A DNA stretch of 12,939 nucleotides from Candidatus Tenebribacter mawsonii (lineage in GTDB: Bacteria > Cloacimonadota > Cloacimonadia > Cloacimonadales > TCS61), in assembly GCA_030765665.1 (NCBI GenBank), contig JAVCCD010000165.1, positions 1-12,939 on the forward strand. Direction: 5' to 3'. This document shows, one piece after another, positions 1 to 6,966 of the stretch. The notes under the pieces were generated by a model, which was not told the origin of the DNA, did not search any database, and was given only the letters and a program-made list of their open reading frames with translations. The translations under genes were made by a program, and so were the position numbers. The stretch's first letter is position 1. Each line of letters opens with the position of its first letter.

Positions 1-142
1 GAAAATGAGAGCTGATTTATATGAAAAAACAATGGCAAAGAACCTATTAAGATGGATTAATAAATCCACTAAAAACTGGAACAGAATTGAGTCTGTTTTT
101 TTGAACAAAAGAAAAGATCAAATTGAGGGACATCTTTCTTGA
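1..142 (+). CDS. 3' end of an unidentified gene (partial)
   Basis: An open frame enters from the left edge and ends at a TGA at 140-142, giving about 46 visible residues. The piece is strongly basic and hydrophilic, with two Trp (codons at 53-55 and 77-79), and it has no motif I recognise. An ATG at 5-7 is in frame, but too little upstream sequence is present to say whether it is the start, so this is more likely the C-terminus of a longer protein. The insertion sequence begins 38 bases after the stop and does not disrupt it. It could be the tail of a DNA-binding or mobile-element protein because of its charge, but that is a guess. A spurious short frame is also possible. Confidence 0.4.
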   Translation, partial: KMRADLYEKTMAKNLLRWINKSTKNWNRIESVFLNKRKDQIEGHLS

Positions 143-169
143 CACATACCGAAAGATAACTGTCAATAA

Positions 170-180
170 TAAAAGAAAAG
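170..180. repeat. Target-site duplication, left copy
   Basis: TAAAAGAAAAG directly abuts the left inverted repeat and recurs exactly at 1660-1670 beyond the right one. The preceding A at 169 also equals the last base of the right repeat (1659), so the duplication is 11 or 12 bp depending on where the element is cut. This length is normal for IS4-family elements. Confidence 0.9.
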
Positions 181-198
181 TACGCATACCCCGAAAAA
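181..198 (+). repeat. Left terminal inverted repeat of the IS
   Basis: TACGCATACCCCGAAAAA is the exact reverse complement of 1642-1659 (18 of 18). It lies directly next to the transposase stop codon (TAA at 201-199 on the minus strand), so this is the transposase 3' end of the element. Confidence 0.95.
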
Positions 199-1506
199 TT
201 ATAAATAAAATGGCAATGGTATTTGGTCACAGCATTTTCTCCTTTGGAACATGGTCTTCTTCCTGTATAATCTTGTTTGAGAAAAACAATATTTGATAAC
301 TTTAGTTATCCGATAATAGATAAATTTCTCAAGTATTTTTAGATCATTTTTCTTGTCTAACATTAAACTAGAGAATGCCTTAGCAAATTTATATTTCCAG
401 TCATCAAATTCGTAAATAAAGCTTAAGGTTAACCAAAGAAGAGTATTTAAGGCCCTTATTCTGTTAAATTTTAATACTTGGATTTTTTCCCAACCAAAAT
501 CTGTTTTCACTTGCCTATGTACTTCTTCAATTTTCCATCTTAGCCTATACGATTCAAGTGCTAATTTGCAAATTTCTTTATCGGAGTAAGCTGAATTAGG
601 CAAAGAAACTAATAGCATAAAAGCACCTTTGGAAACTCTTCCATTTTTATGCTTTGTTGTAATTATAGCTGAAACTAGGAGAGATTTAGCTTGTGCTGGA
701 TTTTTAACTTTATGTCTACTTAGCGGTATCCCCACCTCGCTAACACCTGCTTTAATGGATGTTTTACTATCAATGTTAAATGTATACTTCTTCTTAGTCT
801 GATTTGCAACTTCTTTGATGTTCATTAGAAACCCTTTGTAGAAAACGGATCTATTGATCTTCATTCTAATAATAAATGCAGCTCCAAGTTTATATAATTC
901 TTCGATAACTTTTTTATCATCAAATCCTCTATCCATTACAAATATTCCTGCATTGCTCGAAAAGATGATGATATCCAAAATCCTATTGAAAATCTTATTT
1001 TTAAGAGTATCTAAGCCTATTTTATTACTGTGAATATCAGAGTGAATTGGAAAAATTGAGGTCTGTGAAGATGTTTGATTTACCCCTACGATGTCGATTA
1101 CATCGTAACCCGCTTTATATATACCATCATTGCCATCACGTACTCGACTTAATCCTTCCATTTTTGTTGCATTGGGTTTAATTATATCGCTTGGATCTAT
1201 AATGATTAGACTTTCTTTTTTGAGTTTACGACAACTCTGGAGCAACATATTTTCTCTTATTTTTTCAAGTTCTGTTTCATTATCAAGCTGGTAGGTTAAC
1301 CGCTCTTGAGTCTTTTTCAAACTGATCGTTTCAGATAAATCTTGAGCAATTTGCCTAACAATACAGCTCTGTGATTTTATGATTCCATTTGTTATCTCTT
1401 TAATGAATTTAACCGATGGCTTTTTTAAATTGCATGAATGTTTATTGATAAATTTTGAAAATTTTACTTGTAAAGATTTGGTTATATTTATTTGAGTAAT
1501 GTTCAT
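199..1506 (-). CDS. IS4-family DDE transposase, full length (435 aa)
   Basis: This is the cut-and-paste transposase of the surrounding IS. It has an RNase H-like catalytic core with DDE residues: probably D104 in a hydrophobic IIIDPSD segment, D192 in VMDRGFD, and E327 in the family signature Y-(2)-R-(3)-E-(6)-K. Here that signature is Y320, R323, E327, K334 and it matches exactly. Residues 1-95 are the basic N-terminal region expected to bind the ends. A beta-strand-rich insertion lies between D192 and E327, as is usual in IS4 enzymes. No stop or frameshift interrupts the frame and 435 residues is a normal length. The ATG at 1506-1504 has a strong Shine-Dalgarno (AAAGGAG) about 8 bases upstream. 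That site lies inside a long hairpin described separately, which probably keeps expression low. Confidence 0.95.
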   Translation of the reverse strand: MNITQINITKSLQVKFSKFINKHSCNLKKPSVKFIKEITNGIIKSQSCIVRQIAQDLSETISLKKTQERLTYQLDNETELEKIRENMLLQSCRKLKKESLIIIDPSDIIKPNATKMEGLSRVRDGNDGIYKAGYDVIDIVGVNQTSSQTSIFPIHSDIHSNKIGLDTLKNKIFNRILDIIIFSSNAGIFVMDRGFDDKKVIEELYKLGAAFIIRMKINRSVFYKGFLMNIKEVANQTKKKYTFNIDSKTSIKAGVSEVGIPLSRHKVKNPAQAKSLLVSAIITTKHKNGRVSKGAFMLLVSLPNSAYSDKEICKLALESYRLRWKIEEVHRQVKTDFGWEKIQVLKFNRIRALNTLLWLTLSFIYEFDDWKYKFAKAFSSLMLDKKNDLKILEKFIYYRITKVIKYCFSQTRLYRKKTMFQRRKCCDQIPLPFYL

Positions 1507-1567
1507 AAGAAATGCTCCTTTAGTGGTTTTTATCGCAAATTCAAATTAATTAAAGGGCATTTCTTAT
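1505..1567 (-). promoter_or_regulatory. Hairpin sequestering the transposase Shine-Dalgarno and start
   Basis: Positions 1505-1522 and 1551-1567 are complementary over 17 pairs with a single bulged base (T1516), around a 28-base loop. In the minus-strand transcript the downstream arm contains AAAGGAG and the AU of the start codon. A transcript entering from outside the element would therefore fold with the ribosome site closed. IS10 and IS50, also IS4-family elements, are known to use such inside-end structures to stop read-through transcripts from producing transposase. The pairing is seen directly; the function is inferred from those relatives. Confidence 0.75.
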
Positions 1568-1569
1568 CA

Positions 1570-1598
1570 ACTATAATTTTCCGTTACTTTTATCTTAA
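1570..1598 (-). promoter_or_regulatory. Possible transposase promoter
   Basis: On the minus strand, TTAAGA (1598-1593) and TATAGT (1575-1570) are separated by 17 bases, a fair sigma-70-like pair. Transcription would start near 1563, inside the distal arm of the hairpin. The element's own message would then lose the outer pairs that close the start codon while keeping the inner pairs. In such an AT-rich stretch chance matches are common. Confidence 0.3.
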
Positions 1599-1641
1599 TA
1601 TCTGTCCTATTTTTAACAACTTAGAATAATAGTATTTTCTG

Positions 1642-1659
1642 TTTTTCGGGGTATGCGTA
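1642..1659 (-). repeat. Right terminal inverted repeat of the IS
   Basis: This is the exact reverse complement of 181-198 over 18 bases. It is the transposase 5' end of the element and is followed directly by the second copy of the target duplication. Confidence 0.95.
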
Positions 1660-1670
1660 TAAAAGAAAAG
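1660..1670. repeat. Target-site duplication, right copy
   Basis: TAAAAGAAAAG is identical to 170-180. Joining 180 to 1671 restores the pre-insertion sequence. Confidence 0.9.
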
Positions 1671-1830
1671 CGTGATCGTTTTGCCTAGTATAGCAAGAAA
1701 AAAAATGAGATCGTTTTCTCCGAAAGCCGACTCTTAGCAAAGCCGACACGTAAGTATTTAACAGTGTTAACTAGTTTTGAGTTGCTAAAGATCTGAGATT
1801 ATTCCTGTTAACAATGAGAAAGATACGTCC
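1671..1830. other. Intergenic segment with short direct repeats
   Basis: No gene is supported here. Two pairs of 9-base direct repeats are visible. GATCGTTTT occurs at 1674-1682 and 1709-1717. AAAGCCGAC occurs at 1723-1731 and 1739-1747, a 16-base period. They could be degenerate binding sites or remains of a dispersed repeat. No Rho-independent terminator for the minus-strand operon is evident. Confidence 0.4.
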
Positions 1831-1894
1831 AGTCTACGTCCTTCGACTTCGCTCAGGAAGACACAAGCTTCGGCTTGGCAAGCAGAAAGACAGG
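1831..1894. repeat. Probable dispersed intergenic repeat
   Basis: This block is visibly less AT-rich than its surroundings. It carries CTTCGACTTCGCTCAGG and then CAAGC-TTCG-GCTTG, a 5-bp stem with a UUCG loop at 1864-1877, ending 4 bases from the radical SAM stop codon. The first motif (reverse complement CCTGAGCGAAGTCGAAG) resembles intergenic repeats found in many copies in diverse bacterial genomes. Multiplicity in this genome cannot be seen from one window. It may serve as a 3' end structure for the operon, although no T-run follows it. Confidence 0.45.
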
Positions 1895-1897
1895 TTA

Positions 1898-4336
1898 TCA
1901 AATTTCGTGGATCAGTTCACGGCGTATGATCTCAAAGTTGTTGGTCTTATCTCTTTCAATTTCATAGATATGTTGCAAACAATCAAAAATGCTAGCTCCC
2001 ACAGTTTTTTTAATAACTGTGAGTTCATTATTGCTCCACTCAATTTCATGGATAATACTTTTGAGATCTCCTATTTTTGTCTTACCTTTGCGAATCCGCG
2101 TAAATTTCCATTCTTCAGCTTGATTAAAATTATCTGTTTTTTGTTGGAAATTATTAAAGTATTCGTCTGGTGGAATAACCGAGATCTTTTCAAATTCATA
2201 ATAATTCATAGCACGCATCTGCTTGTTGGCTATCGGGATCACCTTTTTCAATTTAAGCTGTTCCGGCATTACTTTATTAAATTGTTCAAAGATTAATTCT
2301 GTTGAAGTTTCTTCTTTCAGAACAAAATCAAAATACTCATTCTCACCTTGAACTCCCAGTGGTAAAGGAGCTCCCAGTGCGGATTTAGGATGCACATTAT
2401 AACCATGACTAAATACAACCGGTAAATCTACAGCTCTTAAGATATTATGGATCATGCGCATTGTATCAAGATGTGCTACAAAACGCAATCTGTTTAGCTT
2501 ACTAAAAAAAACACGGTAATGAATATTTGGAATATTGGATTGTTCATCAACTGCAATATCAAAGGCAGGAGTTTCTTTCTGTGGAACATATTGGGGTTGA
2601 ATTTCTTGATTGCACATTCCACAAAATGTACAAACGCCATCGCGGCAATCTTCTGTTAGCTGCATTTCTTTAGCTCTTTCCCAATCCTGCTTTAAGAACT
2701 TTTTGGTTATACCAATATCAATATTATCCCAGGGTAGTGTCCGCTCAAGATCTATCTCATTTGTATAGTTAGTAATGTCGAAATTTAATTCATCAATAGC
2801 AGTCTGCCAAAATCTGTAATTAAAATGTTCATTCCAACCATCAAATTTTGCACCAAATTTATAAGCTTTAAGAATTAATTCTCCAATGGCTATATCACCT
2901 CGACCTATAACGCATTCTAATACCGAATTATCTACTTCATGATATTTTACTTTAACGAATTTATATTTCTTCAAACCGTTGCGTACTTTATAAACCTTAT
3001 CAAGTAGCATCTTTTTATCATCCATTTTTACCCACTGGAAAGGAGTGAATGGTTTAGGAACAAAGGGAGAAATAGCCACATTGATCTGCAGTTTTTTCCC
3101 AGAGATCTTTATAATGTCTTCTATAAGTTTTACTATTCCTAGAATGTCTGCTTCGTTTTCAAATGGCAATCCGATCATGAAATATAATTTTACTAATTGC
3201 CAGCCATTATCAAGGGCAATTCCAATACTTCTAAATATATCTTCTTCCGTAATATTCTTATTTATAATATCACGTAAACGTTGGCTTCCTGCTTCAGGAG
3301 CAAGTGTGAGTCCGGTTTGCCGCATGGCACTCATCAATTTTGTTAGATCATCGTCAATGCTGTCTACCCTCATGGAAGGTAGAGATAAACTTGACTTATC
3401 GATGCTGTTATAGATATCTAATAATAGAGGTTTTATGCATGAATAATCACTTGAGGAGAGTGAAGTAAGTGCTGCTTCACTCCAGCCGTAACTTTTAATT
3501 TCCTTAACCAACTGCTCAAGAATAACTTTTGGGTCGCGTTCGCGAACCGGACGGTAGAACATTCCTGCAAAACAGAATCTGCAACCTTTAGAACACCCGC
3601 GCATGATCTCTGCAACAAAGCGATAATGAGTAGGCTGGATCCAGGGAACAAGCTGATTTTTATGAGATTTATCAAGATTATTAAAATCTAAAAATTTACG
3701 TGCTTTTATTGTTTTCTCTTTATGCAAAGTTGGAACGTAAATTCCCTTTATGTTTCCAAGTGCTGTCAGCTTTTCTTTACGGCTTTTTCGTTTTGTGTAC
3801 TTTAACGCATCTTTTATCTCTATTATTGCATCTTCACCATCACCAATAAGAAATGCATCAAAGAAATTTGAAAGAGGCATTGGGTTTGCACCAGCAGGAC
3901 CACCACCCATAATTATTGGATCATTTTCTTTTCTATCAGTGTTCATAAGAGGAATATTTGCCAATTCTAACATGTAGAGAATGTTTGTGAAAGTAAGTTC
4001 AGATTGAAGAGTAAAGCCAATTACATCAAAATCGGAACAGGCAATTGAACTTTCAATACCAAAAAGTGGGATCTTTTCTTTGAATAGTAATTCTCCGAAG
4101 TCTGGCCATGGTGCATAAACACGGTCGGCAATCGCATCTTCTTCGTTGTTAAGAATTGTATAAAGAATCTTGAGTCCAAGATGTGAGAAGCCAATTTCAT
4201 AAACATCTGGAAAGGCAAGACAGAAATTTACGCAATTATCAGATGGTGTTTTTCCATAACTATTCAATTCGCTATTTATATAACGTGCCGGTTTTAGAAC
4301 GGACGCCAGCAAGTGTTCGTAATTTACTTTATTCAT
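1898..4336 (-). CDS. TIGR03960-type radical SAM protein fused to DUF2344 (TIGR03936), 812 aa
   Basis: The protein has two parts. Residues 1 to about 600 are a B12-binding-like N-terminus plus a radical SAM core. The cluster motif is CxxxCxxC at C248, C252 and C255, in RGCSKGCRFCFAG, which would bind a 4Fe-4S cluster and S-adenosylmethionine. A second Cys group (C564, C569, C572, C575) may hold another metal site. From about residue 605 the DUF2344 domain follows (FSKLNRLRFVAHLD, then SHGYNVHPKSALGAPLPLG). The fused form is common in bacteria, and I know of no established substrate. It is the last gene of the dapB operon, 11 bases after the RodZ-like gene. There is no clear Shine-Dalgarno before the ATG, which suggests translational coupling. 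No defect is seen. Confidence 0.93.
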   Translation of the reverse strand: MNKVNYEHLLASVLKPARYINSELNSYGKTPSDNCVNFCLAFPDVYEIGFSHLGLKILYTILNNEEDAIADRVYAPWPDFGELLFKEKIPLFGIESSIACSDFDVIGFTLQSELTFTNILYMLELANIPLMNTDRKENDPIIMGGGPAGANPMPLSNFFDAFLIGDGEDAIIEIKDALKYTKRKSRKEKLTALGNIKGIYVPTLHKEKTIKARKFLDFNNLDKSHKNQLVPWIQPTHYRFVAEIMRGCSKGCRFCFAGMFYRPVRERDPKVILEQLVKEIKSYGWSEAALTSLSSSDYSCIKPLLLDIYNSIDKSSLSLPSMRVDSIDDDLTKLMSAMRQTGLTLAPEAGSQRLRDIINKNITEEDIFRSIGIALDNGWQLVKLYFMIGLPFENEADILGIVKLIEDIIKISGKKLQINVAISPFVPKPFTPFQWVKMDDKKMLLDKVYKVRNGLKKYKFVKVKYHEVDNSVLECVIGRGDIAIGELILKAYKFGAKFDGWNEHFNYRFWQTAIDELNFDITNYTNEIDLERTLPWDNIDIGITKKFLKQDWERAKEMQLTEDCRDGVCTFCGMCNQEIQPQYVPQKETPAFDIAVDEQSNIPNIHYRVFFSKLNRLRFVAHLDTMRMIHNILRAVDLPVVFSHGYNVHPKSALGAPLPLGVQGENEYFDFVLKEETSTELIFEQFNKVMPEQLKLKKVIPIANKQMRAMNYYEFEKISVIPPDEYFNNFQQKTDNFNQAEEWKFTRIRKGKTKIGDLKSIIHEIEWSNNELTVIKKTVGASIFDCLQHIYEIERDKTNNFEIIRRELIHEI

Positions 4337-4347
4337 ATATTAATATT

Positions 4348-4980
4348 TTATTCGTCGTAATTAAAAGGACTTTCCTTATCTTTAAAAAGCAATTCGTCCA
4401 AGTGGTCAATAGAATCGTTAATAACAGTTGTCTCTGGGTTTTGTAGCTGTTCCATCTTAACCATTTTATCTTTATTATTCATTTCTTTAATTGTTTCTTT
4501 AGTATCTTTATTTAAGGTCTCTTCAGTTTTTTCTTTTGGTTTGATCAGTATTTCAGATTCTGCTTTTTTAAATGGAGGCCAGGTAAGAATTCCATCTTGA
4601 TATAAGTTGACAACAAGAAACGTAAGTAGTGCTATTACAATAATAAGCAACATTACAGAAAATATTTTTGTTGGAAAGAGGAACTTTCTGGGTTGAGCAG
4701 AATTATGTGATGGAACATATTGAATGCTAGAGTTAAATTGTTTTTGTAATAGTTCATGAATTTGGTCTTCAGTTATTCCCAATGCTTTTGCATAAGTTAA
4801 TATCATTGCTTTTGCATATCCAATTCCACCCAGATCATCAAAGAGATCACCCTCAAGTTTTTCAAGAAGCCTCACCTTAATTTTTGTATTTTCAGAAATA
4901 TTCTCAAGTGTAAGATTCTTCTGCTCTCTCATTGAACTCAAATATTTTCCAATTGTTATACTCTCTACAGAATTATCCAT
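4348..4980 (-). CDS. RodZ-like helix-turn-helix membrane protein (210 aa)
   Basis: Residues 8-82 form the RodZ-type Xre-like helix-turn-helix (IGKYLSSMREQKNLTLENIS, then the KVRLLEKLE and GIGYAKAMILTYAKALGI segments). A single membrane span covers about residues 106-127, with basic residues on the cytoplasmic side. The remainder (128-210) is a short, highly charged Lys/Glu-rich tail. RodZ proteins link MreB filaments to the wall-synthesis machinery, with the HTH domain in the cytoplasm binding MreB. The periplasmic beta-domain (DUF4115) present at the C-terminus of typical RodZ is missing, so function may be reduced or different, and I give no gene symbol. The start has a GAGG Shine-Dalgarno overlapping the end of the preceding gene, 6 bases away. 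It is co-transcribed with dapB and dapF. Confidence 0.85.
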   Translation of the reverse strand: MDNSVESITIGKYLSSMREQKNLTLENISENTKIKVRLLEKLEGDLFDDLGGIGYAKAMILTYAKALGITEDQIHELLQKQFNSSIQYVPSHNSAQPRKFLFPTKIFSVMLLIIVIALLTFLVVNLYQDGILTWPPFKKAESEILIKPKEKTEETLNKDTKETIKEMNNKDKMVKMEQLQNPETTVINDSIDHLDELLFKDKESPFNYDE

Positions 4981-4986
4981 AGTAAT

Positions 4987-5310
4987 TTACCTCAAATTAT
5001 TTATTAAAACCAAACCAACAACTATCCCTGCAGCATCATAAGCCAAGTCATGCCAGCTAAAACCAGTATCCTTTAATTTATTATCACTATATTCTTTTGC
5101 AGTTCCCAAAGCTAGCGTAAAAGAAGCTGCAAAATATGTACTTTTAGCGGGAGATTGTTCCAAGATATCTTTACTTATCCCATAATTCCAGTATGTAAGG
5201 AATGCACTTCCTGTAAAATGGAGAACCTTATCTTTTCCTAACCATTTACTCTTAGCAGGTAAGGAACTAACTATAATAATTATAAAGAAAATTATCAAGA
5301 AATTCTTCAT
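4987..5310 (-). CDS. DUF2279 / YfiM-like exported protein (107 aa)
   Basis: The order of conserved residues matches E. coli YfiM and the DUF2279 family: D27-K28, H31-F32, a small-residue helix, K72-E73, D76, then GFSWHDLAYDAAG with W86, D88 and D92. Residues 1-19 are a hydrophobic signal segment with a probable cleavage after SLPA. Unlike YfiM there is no lipobox Cys, so it would be periplasmic or membrane-anchored instead of a lipoprotein. Two further hydrophobic stretches (about 57-71 and 91-104) could be short membrane helices. The biochemical role of the family is unknown. The start codon overlaps the dapF stop by 4 bases (ATGA), indicating translational coupling, and the next gene follows after 6 bases. 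Confidence 0.8.
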   Translation of the reverse strand: MKNFLIIFFIIIIVSSLPAKSKWLGKDKVLHFTGSAFLTYWNYGISKDILEQSPAKSTYFAASFTLALGTAKEYSDNKLKDTGFSWHDLAYDAAGIVVGLVLINNLR

Positions 5311-6089
5311 ACTTCCACACTACCTTCAAATACGTGTTCAACTTTTCCAGTTAGGAAGATATTGTCGTCTTTAAGTTCTACAATCACACTTCCACCTGGC
5401 ATATGCACTTTTATTGGAGAAGAAAGCTCTCCCCGTTTAATTCCACAAAAAGATGCAGCACCTGCTCCGGTTCCGCAAGCAAGAGTCGCTCCACTTCCTC
5501 TTTCCCAAACTTTAATTTCAATCTCATTCTTATTAATTACTCTAACAAATTCAACATTAATACCATTCGGGAAATAAGCAGGATTATCGATAATGTGTCC
5601 TTGATATCGAGCAATATTCTCCGAAAGCGAAGTCATAAAAGTTACAAAATGTGGATTCCCGATTGATACCAAATCACCTTCATGTTCATTAATGACTATC
5701 TTCTCATCTTTAATGAATTCAGGGATTCCGAGATTAGTTGTTACAAGTCTCTTTTTTATATTTTTTATCGATCCTGTTTTGTTGCCAGCCAAAGTTTCTA
5801 CTGTGATATCTTTTTTTCCTGTTCTCTGTGACAGAAAAAAAGAAACACAACGTAAAGCAGATCCACACATAGTAGCTTCCGAGCCGTCTGCATTGAACAT
5901 TCTCATTCTACCATCACAAATGTTGGAGTTCAAAATTAAAACTATACCATCAGAACCGATGCCAAAATTCCTTTTTGATAATTTTATTGCCAAATTAGAA
6001 AAATCAATATTTGGTAAAGGCTTATCTATCAAATCAAAATAGATATAATCGTTCCCTTGAGCGTGCATTTTAAAGAAATCTAATTTCAT
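5307..6089 (-). CDS. dapF: Diaminopimelate epimerase
   Basis: DapF converts LL-diaminopimelate to meso-diaminopimelate, the cross-linking residue of peptidoglycan and the direct precursor of lysine. It is a cofactor-independent cytoplasmic enzyme using two Cys as acid and base. Both are present: C75 in ADGSEATMCGSALRC and C205 in ERGSGATLACGTGAG. The N-terminal KMHAQGNDYIYFD and GIGSDGIV signatures also fit, as does NPHFV near 145. At 260 residues it is slightly short but complete. The usual CGNG around the first Cys reads CGSA here, a mild variation. The ATG is 6 bases after dapB, with only a weak Shine-Dalgarno overlapping the dapB end, so translation is probably coupled. Confidence 0.97.
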   Translation of the reverse strand: MKLDFFKMHAQGNDYIYFDLIDKPLPNIDFSNLAIKLSKRNFGIGSDGIVLILNSNICDGRMRMFNADGSEATMCGSALRCVSFFLSQRTGKKDITVETLAGNKTGSIKNIKKRLVTTNLGIPEFIKDEKIVINEHEGDLVSIGNPHFVTFMTSLSENIARYQGHIIDNPAYFPNGINVEFVRVINKNEIEIKVWERGSGATLACGTGAGAASFCGIKRGELSSPIKVHMPGGSVIVELKDDNIFLTGKVEHVFEGSVEV

Positions 6090-6095
6090 AAAAGA

Positions 6096-6833
6096 TTAAC
6101 CTATTATCTCATTTAAACTACCACTAAAATTATAAAACCCAGTTTTATTATTAATCCATTTTGCTGCTTTTATTGCACCCAAAGCAAGTCCTGCTCTATT
6201 ACGTGCTGTATGCTTTAGTTCAATTGTATCTGCAGCAGAGTCAAAGCTGATAGAGTGCATCCCAGGGATATCGCCACTGCGAATACTTGCAAAATGGAAT
6301 TCGTTTTGTTCAACTTTTCTATCAAGTTTTTCATATTGAGCTATTGTTTTTCTATCGATATTTTTTAAGATGATATCAGATAGAACTTTTGCAGTTCCGG
6401 ATGGGCTGTCTTTCTTTTTATTGTGATGCATTTCTAAACCAAAAAGATCGTATTCCTCTGTTTTGTTCATCAATTTAGCAGTAGATTCGAGAATCGAAAA
6501 GAATAGATTCATCCCAATCGAGAAATTTGAACCATAAATGAACCCTGTTCCTTCTTTCTCAACCATAATTTTTATTTTATCTAGATTATCAAACCAACCA
6601 GTAGTGCCCGTAACAACATCTTTACCGAGTTCAACTAGTTTCTTAACATTTTCAAAAGCTGCATCAGGTGTAGAAAATTCAAGGCATACATCAGCTTCTG
6701 CAACCGAATCGGAGGTTATTGAATTTCCTAAAAGCGGATCAATTATTGCTACAATTTTACAATCATATTGTGGAGCAAGCTGTTCAATAAGTTTACCCAT
6801 CTGCCCATAACCTATCAATGCGATTTTTAACAT
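6096..6833 (-). CDS. dapB: 4-hydroxy-tetrahydrodipicolinate reductase
   Basis: DapB reduces hydroxy-tetrahydrodipicolinate to tetrahydrodipicolinate with NAD(P)H in the lysine/diaminopimelate pathway. The N-terminal Rossmann motif is IALIGYGQMGK (residues 4-14), TGTTGW lies at 75-80, and the catalytic segment EMHHNKKKDSPSGTAK spans 134-149. H136 and K140 correspond to the E. coli catalytic His and Lys. At 245 residues it is of the shorter type seen in Bacteroidota-like lineages. The Shine-Dalgarno AGGAT lies about 6 bases before the ATG. It is the first gene of the five-gene minus-strand operon, behind a 133-base leader. dapA and lysA are not in the window. Confidence 0.97.
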   Translation of the reverse strand: MLKIALIGYGQMGKLIEQLAPQYDCKIVAIIDPLLGNSITSDSVAEADVCLEFSTPDAAFENVKKLVELGKDVVTGTTGWFDNLDKIKIMVEKEGTGFIYGSNFSIGMNLFFSILESTAKLMNKTEEYDLFGLEMHHNKKKDSPSGTAKVLSDIILKNIDRKTIAQYEKLDRKVEQNEFHFASIRSGDIPGMHSISFDSAADTIELKHTARNRAGLALGAIKAAKWINNKTGFYNFSGSLNEIIG

Positions 6834-6966
6834 ATACTATCCTTTTTTTTCGACTTTATTTTACACTTAACAAAAAAAAACTTTTCACAACGAACTAAAG
6901 TAAACTTAAAAACATTTTACAAACTAACTAATAAACAAAATATTTCAATTGTTCGCTGTTACACTT
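6834..6966 (-). promoter_or_regulatory. Leader region upstream of dapB
   Basis: This 133-base, very AT-rich gap lies between the M20 peptidase stop and dapB and presumably carries the operon promoter. On the minus strand TTGTGA (6891-6886) and TAAAAT (6865-6860) can be picked out, but they are 20 bases apart, so I do not claim a promoter. I see neither a lysine-riboswitch-like structure (the gap is too short) nor a terminator hairpin for the peptidase gene. Confidence 0.35.

Larger units (their letters stand above)
181..1659 (-). mobile_element. Complete IS4-family insertion sequence, 1,479 bp
   Basis: The element has 18-bp perfect terminal inverted repeats, one full-length transposase gene filling most of it, and an exact 11-bp flanking direct repeat. 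All of these are directly visible. Intact ends, an uninterrupted transposase and an undecayed target duplication suggest a recent, possibly still mobile, insertion. The target is an A-rich intergenic stretch between the partial gene ending at 142 and the 3' end of the radical SAM gene at 1898, so no gene is broken. The transposase is transcribed in the same direction as that operon. Which IS4 subgroup it belongs to cannot be decided by eye. Confidence 0.95.

Noticed and set aside
170..1897. CRISPR-like or composite transposon reading of the repeats around the IS
   Set aside because: The repeats are one pair of terminal inverted repeats plus one target duplication; the other short repeats have no regular spacers and no second IS copy is present.
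1814..2296. 160-codon open frame on the plus strand
   Set aside because: It lies antisense to the C-terminal domain of the radical SAM gene and starts in the repeat-like block; no ribosome site and no recognisable motif.
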